This document shows, one piece after another, positions 28,486-38,020 of a DNA stretch of 64,000 bases. The stretch's first letter is position 1, and each line of letters starts with the position of its first letter. A model generated the notes under the pieces. The model was not told the DNA's origin and searched no databases. It saw only the letters and a list, made by a program, of their open reading frames with translations. The position numbers and the translations under genes were made by a program. Origin of the DNA: Rickettsiales bacterium (GTDB taxonomy: Bacteria > Bacteroidota > Bacteroidia > Cytophagales > Cyclobacteriaceae); NCBI GenBank assembly GCA_002729235.1, contig PBTY01000066.1:91125-155124 (forward strand), in the 5' to 3' direction.

Positions 28486-31374
28486 TTAATACTCCATCAT
28501 ATATTCCACCAGGTTGACATCTCGGCTAATATTTAGTTTTTTGCGCAAGCGATATCTACTTATTTCTACCCCTCTTACTGATATATTGAGGAGGTTCGCA
28601 ATTTCTTTTGAAGTCATATTCATCCTTAGGTAAGCACATAGTTTAATTTCTTGTGGAGTGAGGCCAGGATGGTCTTTTTTAACATTGGATAGGAAGTCTC
28701 CATGCACCTGATCGAAATGTTTGGTGAATTGTTCCCATCCTTCATCTTCGGATAGATTCCGATCTATGTCTCTAACGATCTTTTTGAAGCCATCTTTATT
28801 TCCATTTTTCCCAGATTCCTTAATTGCATCTCTAACCGTAAGCATGAACTCATTTTTATTGATCAGGTGCATAGTGGTTGTAGCTAGTTCTCTGTTTTTA
28901 TGGTCAATTTCTGCTCTAAGTTTATCATTTTTGAGACGTGAGATTTGCTCCTCAGACTTTTTGGAGACCTCTACCAGTTCATTGTCTTTTTTCAATAGCT
29001 CCCGTTTCTGGTTTTGGGTAAGGGCTTCTTTATCCTTTTTGTGTTTGATGTCCAAAATGAGCATTGAAACACCAAAAATTGTTACCAGTATGATGGCATA
29101 TGATATGTAAGCAATTTTTGATCGGTACCATGGAGGGTACACTCTAAAGGTAAACGAGGCTATCTCACTCAACTCTCCAAACACGTTTTTTGCCCGTACT
29201 TTGAAGGTATAATCACCCTGAGAGAGATTGGTATATTCCTTTTCCGTCGCCATTGTCCATTCGGACCAGTCAGCTTCAAAGTTTTCAAGCAGAAATTGAA
29301 ATTGAAGATCGTCCTGTCCGTCATAGAACGGGGCTGCATACTTAAATCTTAGTGAGGAGAAATAAGCAGGTAGTGAGGGGAGCTCACTTTCTTCTATGTC
29401 TAATTGACCAGATCCACCGTATAAGGTTTCGTCACGATCTGTTTTTGCTGTTACACTTCGGATGTAGGTTTGGAACGGTTGATCTCTTACCTTGTTAACA
29501 CTAGGATTGTAGTGAATGAATCCTTCTTTGGCACCAAAAAAGACGTTTTCATGGTCAATGATGCTTACATTTTCCAAATCATCAGATAGGTATTTGACTA
29601 TTCTTGAAAATTCCAGCACATGGGGTTCGTAACCACCAAATGAGGTCTTCTCAAGGTAACCCATTCCAGCATTACTCAGAAAATAGATATTGCCTGCTAA
29701 ATCCTGAGACATTTCACTCACATGACTATTGGCACCAAGATAATTCTCCAGCTCTGCAACATGAATCATGTTGTCAGATTGACCAGAGTATTTATAGAGG
29801 CCACTTTCTGCGGCGAAAATGAGTTCATCACTAAGTTTAAATACGTTGATAAGGATATTGGAAGGAAATCCATTCTCAGAACCATAAAACTTAACTTTTT
29901 TAATCTCTTGCTCAAGTGGATTAATACTCAGTTTATAGGCTCCTTTGTAGCCATGTGTCATAAACAAAGTACTGTCATTGAGAAACTCAAACACTCGGCT
30001 AGACTCACTGAAGTTTTCCAATTTATTGAATTTGAGTGATTTAGAAGGGTTGCATGCATAAAATCCATCGTAGGTGCCCATGAGTAATGAATTACTGTTA
30101 GGAGCTTTTGTGAATTTCCAGACACCTGCCTCGCTAAATATTTTTTGTGCTTTTTGGTTTTGAACAATGAAAGCACCATCGTGGTGAGATAGGAGTAGTT
30201 GATCGTCAATGTTTTGCAAATTGTATACCTGACCTCCAGAATTTTCAACTAGCGTATATTGATTGGATTCAATTGATAATGGGTCTGGCTGTACTCCCTG
30301 GTAAAAGAGTCCATTGCTGGTCCCCAGATAGATGTGATCATTGTGTAGCATCGCACTGTAGCCTGTACCTGGCAAACCAGATTGTTCATCAATTATCGAG
30401 AATGGTGACCCTAGCTCGATCATACTGATTCCATTGTTGAGACCAATCCATAGATTGTTAAATTGATCTTCATGCAGTGACAATACTGTTCTGTTATTAA
30501 GTCCCTTTCCTTTTGTGAGGTGTTTGAGAATCTTACCTTCAGTGGACATGATCAAAAGTCCATTGTTTTGAGTACCAATTGCTATGGTATTATTAGCTAG
30601 CAGAATTGCTACATTGATTTGTGATTGAGATAAAAAATCTGAAGCCTCATTGTTCCATTTGCTGAATGAGTCGTTTTGATAATGATAGATACTTCCGTTC
30701 GCCTGAAAGATTAACAAACTATTGTTTTTGTGAGGCAATATGGAAGCGATAGACGTGGAGGCAAGAAGCTCACTACCTCTAAGATGATCAAAGCGTTGAC
30801 CATTCCACTTACTGAGGCCGGTCTCTGGAAAATGAGCATACAAATGATTTCCAATGACGTAAGCAACAGATGAGCCAAAAGATTCTGGCATCCAGTCCAA
30901 CGAAGATCCGTCATATTTCAAGATACCCTCATAGGAAGAGAATAATATGGAGTTGTCATACTTAATGATTTTCCATACGTCCTCTAATTGACGTGAGTTT
31001 TTGTCTAATTGATCTCTGATACTGATAAAGGATAGGGTCCCTGTTGAGTCAGGAGCAAAATACCCCAATTGATTTTGTCCACCTCCATAGATTCGACCAT
31101 CCATATCAACAAACACCGATCTAAGTCTGGTATTGTTTTGAACAACGTATCGTCTCCAGCTAACCCCATCATATTCTAGTAATCCAAAATTGTTAGCTAC
31201 ATAGATAAACCCTCGCTTATCCTCTTTGATATCCCAGTTTTGAATACCACCATCATAGTCGTTTGTATTGAAAGTTGTGGTTAATGGTATTTTGGAAAAA
31301 CCATAATAATCGTACTGTGCCTTTGCAAAAAATACAATAGACAAGCATAAAAGGTATAAAACTGGTCGCATCAT
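28486..31374 (-). CDS. Membrane Y_Y_Y/LuxR regulator of the glucan locus
   Basis: The protein has 962 residues with a signal peptide, a long periplasmic region of propeller-like repeats (about 25-640; NLWIGLNNGISMIE), a Y_Y_Y domain (about 665-755; LQFQFLLENFEADWSEW), one membrane helix (about 763-785), a coiled coil, and a C-terminal LuxR-type helix-turn-helix (LTPQEIKLCAYL; SKEIANLLNISVRGVEISR). It resembles hybrid two-component sensors but has no kinase or receiver, so it would sense a ligand outside and act on DNA from the membrane or through a partner. It is divergent from the SusC gene at 31667 and very likely controls that locus. Confidence 0.88.
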   Translation of the reverse strand: MMRPVLYLLCLSIVFFAKAQYDYYGFSKIPLTTTFNTNDYDGGIQNWDIKEDKRGFIYVANNFGLLEYDGVSWRRYVVQNNTRLRSVFVDMDGRIYGGGQNQLGYFAPDSTGTLSFISIRDQLDKNSRQLEDVWKIIKYDNSILFSSYEGILKYDGSSLDWMPESFGSSVAYVIGNHLYAHFPETGLSKWNGQRFDHLRGSELLASTSIASILPHKNNSLLIFQANGSIYHYQNDSFSKWNNEASDFLSQSQINVAILLANNTIAIGTQNNGLLIMSTEGKILKHLTKGKGLNNRTVLSLHEDQFNNLWIGLNNGISMIELGSPFSIIDEQSGLPGTGYSAMLHNDHIYLGTSNGLFYQGVQPDPLSIESNQYTLVENSGGQVYNLQNIDDQLLLSHHDGAFIVQNQKAQKIFSEAGVWKFTKAPNSNSLLMGTYDGFYACNPSKSLKFNKLENFSESSRVFEFLNDSTLFMTHGYKGAYKLSINPLEQEIKKVKFYGSENGFPSNILINVFKLSDELIFAAESGLYKYSGQSDNMIHVAELENYLGANSHVSEMSQDLAGNIYFLSNAGMGYLEKTSFGGYEPHVLEFSRIVKYLSDDLENVSIIDHENVFFGAKEGFIHYNPSVNKVRDQPFQTYIRSVTAKTDRDETLYGGSGQLDIEESELPSLPAYFSSLRFKYAAPFYDGQDDLQFQFLLENFEADWSEWTMATEKEYTNLSQGDYTFKVRAKNVFGELSEIASFTFRVYPPWYRSKIAYISYAIILVTIFGVSMLILDIKHKKDKEALTQNQKRELLKKDNELVEVSKKSEEQISRLKNDKLRAEIDHKNRELATTTMHLINKNEFMLTVRDAIKESGKNGNKDGFKKIVRDIDRNLSEDEGWEQFTKHFDQVHGDFLSNVKKDHPGLTPQEIKLCAYLRMNMTSKEIANLLNISVRGVEISRYRLRKKLNISRDVNLVEYMMEY

Positions 31375-31497
31375 TTGAGGTTTAGGGTTGTTTGTCTCAA
31401 TTAGCCATGCTCTGATGAGTTAATTGAGAAATGGAAGATAACTAAGAAAATTTTAAAAAGCTTATTAGAGCTTAATTATGGCCCTTTATTATGGCTT

Positions 31498-31549
31498 TTG
31501 TTGTGGTATTGTTGTGGTATAAAAAATAGAATGATGTATTAATGATGTA
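31498..31549. promoter_or_regulatory. Two 11-bp-period tandem repeats upstream of the glucan SusC gene
   Basis: TTGTTGTGGTA is perfectly repeated at 31498-31508 and 31509-31519. AATGATGTA is repeated at 31530-31538 and 31541-31549, also 11 bp apart. Repeats phased by one helical turn between the divergent regulator and SusC genes are good candidates for regulator binding sites. Confidence 0.45.
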
Positions 31550-31666
31550 GTGTATTTTCATTTTCGATGTACCCATTACCTATAGATTGTGCAAACGTTT
31601 CTCAGGAAAATAATTCAAAGAAGAGGCGTGGTAATTATTAAAAACACAAAAAACAATTATTGTTAG

Positions 31667-34600
31667 ATGGGTCTTTTGAAAATCATTCAATTCAAGCATC
31701 TTATGGTCATAGGCCTGCTGATGAGTTCAGTTTTTGCGCTTGCGCAGGGACGTGTTGTCACAGGTAATGTTACCGATGCGGGTGACGGTACCACACTACC
31801 AGGTGCTACCGTATTAGAAAAGGGAACTTCTAATGGTACCATTACAGATATAGATGGTAATTACTCTCTGACTATATCTGGAGATGACGCAATTCTTATC
31901 GTTTCTTTTGTTGGTTTTGAGACAAAGGAAATAGCAGTGGGAAGTCAATCAATCATCAACGCTAGCTTAGGTCTATCTCTTTCAGAGCTTAGTGAGGTGG
32001 TTGTGATTGGTTATGGTACTCAACAGAAGAAAGTGGCAACTGGTGCAATATCCAAAGTAGACGCTAAAAGTTTAGAAGGATATAAAGTTGCAAATGTGCA
32101 GTCTGCCCTTGATGGTCAGATTTCTGGTGTTATAGTTGGAGAGTCCTCTGGTCAGCCAGGATCTTCTAAGTCAATTTTAATTCATGGCATTGGTACTAAC
32201 GGAGATAATAGTCCATTATTCATTGTTGATGGGTTAACAGTTAGCGGAATTGATAACTTGAATCCATCCGACATTGAGTCTGTGGAAGTACTAAAAGATG
32301 CGGCTTCTACTGCAATTTATGGAGCACGTGCAGCTAATGGAGTTATTATTATCACTACTAAAAAAGGAGTAGATGGAAAGGGGCAAATTACTTACGAAGG
32401 ATTTACTGCTGTTTCCAATCCATGGAAACTTCCAGAGATGCTTAATTCTGAGCAGTACATTGAACTCACTCGTGAGAAGTTTGCCAATTCAGGCCAGACC
32501 AATAATCTTAATGCTTTAGGTTTTCCAAATGTGGGAGATGAGACTGCCAACACGAGTTGGATGGATCAAATCTTTAATCAATCTACTCAGGTCAATCACA
32601 GACTGTCGGCTACATTAAATAACGCATACATGTCCCTTGAGTATTGGGATCAGAACGGTGTTATTGGTGGTGAAAAGTCCAATTATAAGCGATATGCTAT
32701 ACGTCTGAATTCTACTAAGGAAATCAATGACTATGTGACTGTAGGAGAGAATCTCTATTTAAATCGAACTGAAAATCAGAACATTGGTACTAACAATGCA
32801 TTTGGAACTGTTATCGTGGATGCATTTGCTTATGATCCGCTTACAGAGGTTTATGATGCCGATGCTGAGTATGGATTTGCACAGTCCAGGTGGGTTCAAA
32901 AAGAATATGTCAACCCATTAAGCAGATTGTTCTTAGCCAATAACAAAGGACATGCTGATCAAGTTCAGGGTAATGTTTACTTGAAAATCAAACCAATTGA
33001 TGGTTTAACCCTCAATAGTGATTTGGGTATTGATTTTAGCTGGTATGATTACCGATCATTCACTCCAGATTACTTCTATCATTCATCATTTTTCAGCGTG
33101 AATAATAGTGTTTCTCAGGGTTATGGATTTGGTCAAACATTGCAGTTTGAAAACTACGCGAACTACCAGAAAGATTTTGGTCAACATTCAATCAACGCTG
33201 TAGTTGGAACCACTTACCTTGGAAGAAAGTTTAGATCTGCCGGAGGGTCTACTTTAAACATTCCAGATGCGGCTAAATTCAACGAGCAGTTCCATTACAT
33301 TGATGCAGGTCAGGATACGAGTGACCTGGCTTATGGTTATGCTTCAGTTGACTCTAGATTAATTAGTTATTACGGTCGTATCATTTATGACTATCAGGAT
33401 AAATATCTATTCAGTGCAACCATTCGAAAAGATGGATCAAGTAAATTTGGAGCAAATAATAGATGGGGCTTGTTCCCTTCTTTATCCCTAGGATGGGTCA
33501 TCTCTGATGAGATTTTTTTCCCGTCTAATTTCATAAGCTTCGCGAAAATTAGAGGTAGCTGGGGTGTTAATGGAAATGACAGAATAGGGGATTTAGGTTA
33601 TTCCTCACAAGTTGTTAATGCCTTCACCTATGCCCTCGGATCAACTCAGGCTCTGAATAGGGGCTCAGCTTTGGCAACTGTGCCAAACCCTAATCTGAAA
33701 TGGGAGGAAAGTGTCCAGTTTGATCTTGGACTTGAATTGAAATTCATGGATGATCAGTTGTCAACCGAAATTGATTATTTCGTGAAGAGCACAAAAGATC
33801 TTCTTGGTACTGAGCAGGTTCCTGGATACCTGGGAGTAACAGATTTCCCACTATCTAACCTGGGAGAGATTCAAAACAAGGGGATCGATGCCTCTATTTC
33901 CTACAGACAATCCATTGGAAAAGTTAATTTCAGCACGAAACTAAATTACACCACCTTCAAGAATGAAGTGATTGAGGTTCCTGGTACATCGACTTACCTT
34001 AATGGTTGGAGCTGGCCTGTTAGAAACCAGGTAATCACAAGGATGTCCGAAGGGCAACCTGTTGGTCACTTTGTAGGGTATAAGACTCTTGGTATTTTCC
34101 AGAGTGATCGTGATGTATTCACCCATTTGAATAGAGATGGTGATCCATTACAACCTAATGCAAAACCGGGTGATTTAATTTTTGCAGATGTCAATGGTGA
34201 TGGAGTGATTAACTCAGACGATATCACCAATATCGGTTCTCCGTGGCCAGATCACATCATAGGTTTAAATATATCAGCAAACTGGAATGGATTTGACTTT
34301 AGTGCACTTTTAAGCACCCAAATTGGACAGGATGTTTACCGAACATATGAGCGATCAGATATCACATTCACCAATTATCAGACATTCTGGCTGGATCGTT
34401 GGACTGAAGAAAAGCCAAGTTCAGACCTTCCAAGACTAGTTTCTAATGATCCTAATGGAAATCAAAGACCATCAGATTTTTATGTGGAAGATGGAAGTTT
34501 CCTTCGTCTTAGAAATGTTCAGTTCGGCTACAATTTACCATCTAGTATTCTTGAAAAAGTTAAACTCAGTGGAGTAAGAATATACTTCACTGCCAACAAC

Positions 34601-34735
34601 ATTTTCACACTTACTGGATATAGAGGATTTGATCCAGAGATTGGTACGGACGGATGGATTCTCAACACCGGTATTGATAAGGGGTACTATCCTTCCAACA
34701 AGACATTCGGTGGAGGTCTTAAAATCTCCATGTAA
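31667..34735 (+). CDS. SusC-family TonB-dependent transporter of the glucan locus
   Basis: The protein has 1022 residues with a signal peptide (SVFALAQ), a CarboxypepD_reg-like domain at about 28-110, a plug with the family signature (STAIYGARAANGVIIITTK) and a beta-barrel ending in KISM. It is predicted to import beta-glucan oligosaccharides with its SusD partner, which starts 30 bp downstream; the substrate is inferred from the GH16 and GH3 enzymes of the same locus. The divergent regulator is upstream. Confidence 0.95.
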   Translation: MGLLKIIQFKHLMVIGLLMSSVFALAQGRVVTGNVTDAGDGTTLPGATVLEKGTSNGTITDIDGNYSLTISGDDAILIVSFVGFETKEIAVGSQSIINASLGLSLSELSEVVVIGYGTQQKKVATGAISKVDAKSLEGYKVANVQSALDGQISGVIVGESSGQPGSSKSILIHGIGTNGDNSPLFIVDGLTVSGIDNLNPSDIESVEVLKDAASTAIYGARAANGVIIITTKKGVDGKGQITYEGFTAVSNPWKLPEMLNSEQYIELTREKFANSGQTNNLNALGFPNVGDETANTSWMDQIFNQSTQVNHRLSATLNNAYMSLEYWDQNGVIGGEKSNYKRYAIRLNSTKEINDYVTVGENLYLNRTENQNIGTNNAFGTVIVDAFAYDPLTEVYDADAEYGFAQSRWVQKEYVNPLSRLFLANNKGHADQVQGNVYLKIKPIDGLTLNSDLGIDFSWYDYRSFTPDYFYHSSFFSVNNSVSQGYGFGQTLQFENYANYQKDFGQHSINAVVGTTYLGRKFRSAGGSTLNIPDAAKFNEQFHYIDAGQDTSDLAYGYASVDSRLISYYGRIIYDYQDKYLFSATIRKDGSSKFGANNRWGLFPSLSLGWVISDEIFFPSNFISFAKIRGSWGVNGNDRIGDLGYSSQVVNAFTYALGSTQALNRGSALATVPNPNLKWEESVQFDLGLELKFMDDQLSTEIDYFVKSTKDLLGTEQVPGYLGVTDFPLSNLGEIQNKGIDASISYRQSIGKVNFSTKLNYTTFKNEVIEVPGTSTYLNGWSWPVRNQVITRMSEGQPVGHFVGYKTLGIFQSDRDVFTHLNRDGDPLQPNAKPGDLIFADVNGDGVINSDDITNIGSPWPDHIIGLNISANWNGFDFSALLSTQIGQDVYRTYERSDITFTNYQTFWLDRWTEEKPSSDLPRLVSNDPNGNQRPSDFYVEDGSFLRLRNVQFGYNLPSSILEKVKLSGVRIYFTANNIFTLTGYRGFDPEIGTDGWILNTGIDKGYYPSNKTFGGGLKISM

Positions 34736-34765
34736 TTCAAGCAATAGCGAAAAAATAAATTACTC

Positions 34766-36373
34766 ATGAAAGTATCAAAAGTAATCCTACTAGCGCTACT
34801 GCTAAGTAGTGCCTGTAAAGAAGAATTATTAGAGGTAGAGCCTGTAAACCAGTATCTATCAGAAAACTTTTATCAGACAGAAGAGCAGGTATATGCTGCC
34901 TTGATTGCCGCTTATGATCCTGTAGGTTGGTCAATGGCTTTTGGTCAGTGGATTTCGCCAGTGATGTTTGGTGAGATTCGATCTGATAACGCAAATGCTG
35001 GAGGTGATCCTTCTGATAACGATCAACCGGGATGGCAAGAGTTGGATGATTTCAGAGAAACCAATACCAATACTATCCTGCAGCCGATATATCGAAAAAA
35101 CTACATCGGAATATTCAGATCCAATTTGGTGATTTTGCAATCTGAATTAGAAACTCCAGCAGTTCAGAGATATAAGGCAGAGGCTAAGTTTCTAAGAGCT
35201 TATTTTCAATTCGACTTGTTCCGTCATTTCGGTCCAACCCCTGTTGTGAGACAACTGCTAACACCGGATGATATTAACCTCGAAAGAAGTACAATGGAAG
35301 AGGTGTTCACAGCTATTACCGAAGACCTGGAAGATGCCATTGAAATTTTGCCAACTACTTTATCTGCGGATGAAGTTGGTCGAGCTTCCAGAGGTTCCGC
35401 ACAGGCACTTTTGGGTAAGGTGTATCTGTATTGGGCAGATATGGATGGAGATGATCCTGCCAAGTTTGATTTAGCGGCTCAATACCTGAATGATGTAGTA
35501 AACTCTGGACAATATGCCTTGTTAGATGACTTTACTGAGCTATTTGCGTTTGGTCAGAAGAACACAATTGAATCAGTTTTTGAGGCACAACACAGTAATC
35601 TTTGGTCAAGTGACTGGGGATGGTTTGAGGGTATAGAAGGTAATGGTATCGTACAACTGTGTGGTATCAGAGGTTTGTGTGATAGCCATACGGAATATGC
35701 TCCGGGATGGGGATTCCTAATGCCTACACAAGAACTCAACGACCACTTCATGTCTGACGATGAATACAGAAGAGATGCTGCAATTGTTTCTGCTGATGAG
35801 CTGGAAGCTGATTTAGCAGGTTTGGGATGCAGTACAGCTCTAGATGTAACACAGCTAAATCCTAACGACTATGAAGGTTATTTCCAACAAAAGTATGCGA
35901 ACTACCTGGCATACAATGGAAATAATGTAAATGGAGGCGATCCTAATCTTACTAAGGATCCAAATACCCACCTGATTCGCTATGCGGATGTGCTTCTTAT
36001 GCTCGCTGAGGCATTGCATAGAGGTAGCGGTAGTGATGCAACGGCGATGACTTACATAAACCTAGTAAGAGAGCGTGCAGCAGGTCCTGGTGACAATACC
36101 GGATCTTTCAGAACTGCTCAGCAAGTGATGTCTCAGGAAGGTATGACGCTGCAAGAGCTTATCTGGTATGAAAGACGTGCGGAATTAGCAGGAGAGGGCG
36201 ACAGATGGTATGACCTGGTACGATCTGGTAGAGCAACTTCTGATCTATTCACCGATCCATTGCGCTCCGGAAATTTCAATAATGAGCAATCTAGCTGGAT
36301 TCCAATTTCATTGGACGAAACAAGTGTGGCAACCAAGTTGACTACATACCCAGAGAGCTCTCTATTTCAATAA
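34766..36373 (+). CDS. SusD/RagB-family glycan-binding lipoprotein
   Basis: The protein has 535 residues with SPII signal (LLALLLSSACKEE). It shows SusD features: the N-terminal LEVEPVNQYLSENFYQTEEQ, TPR-like helices with AEAKFLRAYFQFDLFRHFG, and the C-terminal block ERRAELAGEGDRWYDLVRSG. It is a surface lipoprotein that closes over the SusC barrel and binds oligosaccharide. Two Cys pairs (about 301/306 and 353) are present. It is second gene in the locus. Confidence 0.94.
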   Translation: MKVSKVILLALLLSSACKEELLEVEPVNQYLSENFYQTEEQVYAALIAAYDPVGWSMAFGQWISPVMFGEIRSDNANAGGDPSDNDQPGWQELDDFRETNTNTILQPIYRKNYIGIFRSNLVILQSELETPAVQRYKAEAKFLRAYFQFDLFRHFGPTPVVRQLLTPDDINLERSTMEEVFTAITEDLEDAIEILPTTLSADEVGRASRGSAQALLGKVYLYWADMDGDDPAKFDLAAQYLNDVVNSGQYALLDDFTELFAFGQKNTIESVFEAQHSNLWSSDWGWFEGIEGNGIVQLCGIRGLCDSHTEYAPGWGFLMPTQELNDHFMSDDEYRRDAAIVSADELEADLAGLGCSTALDVTQLNPNDYEGYFQQKYANYLAYNGNNVNGGDPNLTKDPNTHLIRYADVLLMLAEALHRGSGSDATAMTYINLVRERAAGPGDNTGSFRTAQQVMSQEGMTLQELIWYERRAELAGEGDRWYDLVRSGRATSDLFTDPLRSGNFNNEQSSWIPISLDETSVATKLTTYPESSLFQ

Positions 36374-36413
36374 TAATCTGACTATCAATTAAATATCTTA
36401 AACAACTATCAAA

Positions 36414-37922
36414 ATGAAGAAGCAATTTATGAGTGCCTATCGATACGGTTGGCTTATGGCTGCAGCGTTGTTTGTAGCAGTGTTTACTACTTCGTGTACT
36501 GAAGATGAACCAGAGCCAGAAGAGGTAATCGCAAGTTTTCAATATGTGATTAGTGAAGAAAATTACCTTCAAGTAACATTTACTGACTTCTCCCAGGGAG
36601 CGGATACCTACGAGTGGGATTTTGGTGATGGAAATACATCTACAGACCAAAATCCAGTACATGAGTATGCAGAGGCAGGTACCTTCACCGTAAAATTAAT
36701 AGCAAGCGGTGATGGCGGAACTGCTGAAAGAAGCGAAGAGATCACTATTACAGATCCATTTGCTGCCCTTAGAATTTTGGCTGGGGATGATTCTAAAACC
36801 TGGAAACTATACAGAGAAGGAACCTGTATGTCTTTAGGAGCAAGCGCTGAAGCTCCTGCTGGATACTGGGCTGGTTTGACCAACGACGGTTCTCGTCCAT
36901 GTATGTATGAGCAGACATTCACTTTTAGTTTAGATGGAACATACACATTTGATGATATGGGAGGATTCTGGGCTGAGTACGGTCTATTTAATAATGTGGA
37001 AGGTTGTGATCAAAGCGTAACTGCTGAGCAGTGTATGGATGTGACATCTGGAGCCCTTGTGAATGCATGTGGTGATGACGTAAGTGCCTGGTTAGGAGCT
37101 TCTCATACCTATACTTACAGTACTTCTACTAATGAAATCACTATTGAAGGTGAAGGAGCATGGATCGGTATCCCTAAATTGACTACTGATGGTTATACAA
37201 CTACCCCAGTTAATTCAGTTACTTTCAGTGCTACTATTGAGCAATTGGAAGGATATGATCTTTTGCATGTAGTGTTTGATTATGGCGATAACTACTGGCC
37301 AATTACTTATGCAAGTTATTCTGATGCATCATTGGAGCCTGCTATTGTTACTGAACAAGAAGAGTTTGGTTCAGATTTGGATAATGTTGCATTTGAAAAG
37401 CTTTCTCATACGTTTGCTGCTGAAGATAGCTATGTAGAGCTAGGTACAATTGCTGGTGGTTCTCTCATCACAGTAGGAGCAGATGATCCAGCTGATGCCG
37501 CTGCTGCCAAAGTAGGTGAGTTCAAGAGAGTGGCTACAGATTATCAGGAGGCTCAAATGCGAGTAAGTCCAGATCCTAAAGACATCTTGTTTGATAACAT
37601 TTCTACAATCACTTTGGAAGTGTATGTGCCAAGTTCAAACGACTTTACAGGATCATTAACTAAGAATTTTGTTGTAGGATTTGCTGATGTTAGTGCAACT
37701 GAGCAATGGTGGACAGATATCTATCAGTGGGAACAAGAAGTAACTGATCTAGATACCTGGGTGACATTGACATTTGATGTGACTACTCCAGCATGGGTTG
37801 CACTTCAAGACGGTTCAACTCCTAAAGACAGAACTGACCTTGATATGTTCTATATCGGTTTCGGTGGAGGTGGACACTCTACAGAGGCTACTGTATATGT
37901 TAGAAATTTGGTTATCGAATAA
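36414..37922 (+). CDS. PKD-domain surface lipoprotein, probable glycan-binding protein
   Basis: The protein has 502 residues with SPII signal (AVFTTSC). A PKD domain at about 40-110 contains the usual YEWDFGDG motif. The rest is a beta-rich region with many aromatic residues, plausible for carbohydrate contact, but no catalytic motif. Third place after SusC/SusD is where SusE/F or surface glycan-binding proteins lie, so capture of beta-glucan on the cell surface is inferred. A perfect hairpin follows before the enzyme genes. Confidence 0.8.
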   Translation: MKKQFMSAYRYGWLMAAALFVAVFTTSCTEDEPEPEEVIASFQYVISEENYLQVTFTDFSQGADTYEWDFGDGNTSTDQNPVHEYAEAGTFTVKLIASGDGGTAERSEEITITDPFAALRILAGDDSKTWKLYREGTCMSLGASAEAPAGYWAGLTNDGSRPCMYEQTFTFSLDGTYTFDDMGGFWAEYGLFNNVEGCDQSVTAEQCMDVTSGALVNACGDDVSAWLGASHTYTYSTSTNEITIEGEGAWIGIPKLTTDGYTTTPVNSVTFSATIEQLEGYDLLHVVFDYGDNYWPITYASYSDASLEPAIVTEQEEFGSDLDNVAFEKLSHTFAAEDSYVELGTIAGGSLITVGADDPADAAAAKVGEFKRVATDYQEAQMRVSPDPKDILFDNISTITLEVYVPSSNDFTGSLTKNFVVGFADVSATEQWWTDIYQWEQEVTDLDTWVTLTFDVTTPAWVALQDGSTPKDRTDLDMFYIGFGGGGHSTEATVYVRNLVIE

Positions 37923-37969
37923 TTAGTTTGGAAGTTCGCTTCCACATTTCTTCATACTTCTAATTATCC

Positions 37970-37998
37970 ACATAGGGTGGCATGAAGCCACCCTATGT
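37970..37998 (+). repeat. Perfect 12-bp hairpin inside the glucan locus
   Basis: The arms 37970-37981 (ACATAGGGTGGC) and 37987-37998 are exactly complementary with a 5-base loop and no T-run. It lies between the binding-protein genes and the GH16/GH3 genes and could act as a partial terminator or an mRNA 3' stabiliser giving less enzyme than SusCD. Confidence 0.65.
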
Positions 37999-38020
37999 AT
38001 AAATAACACTTATAAAGTTC

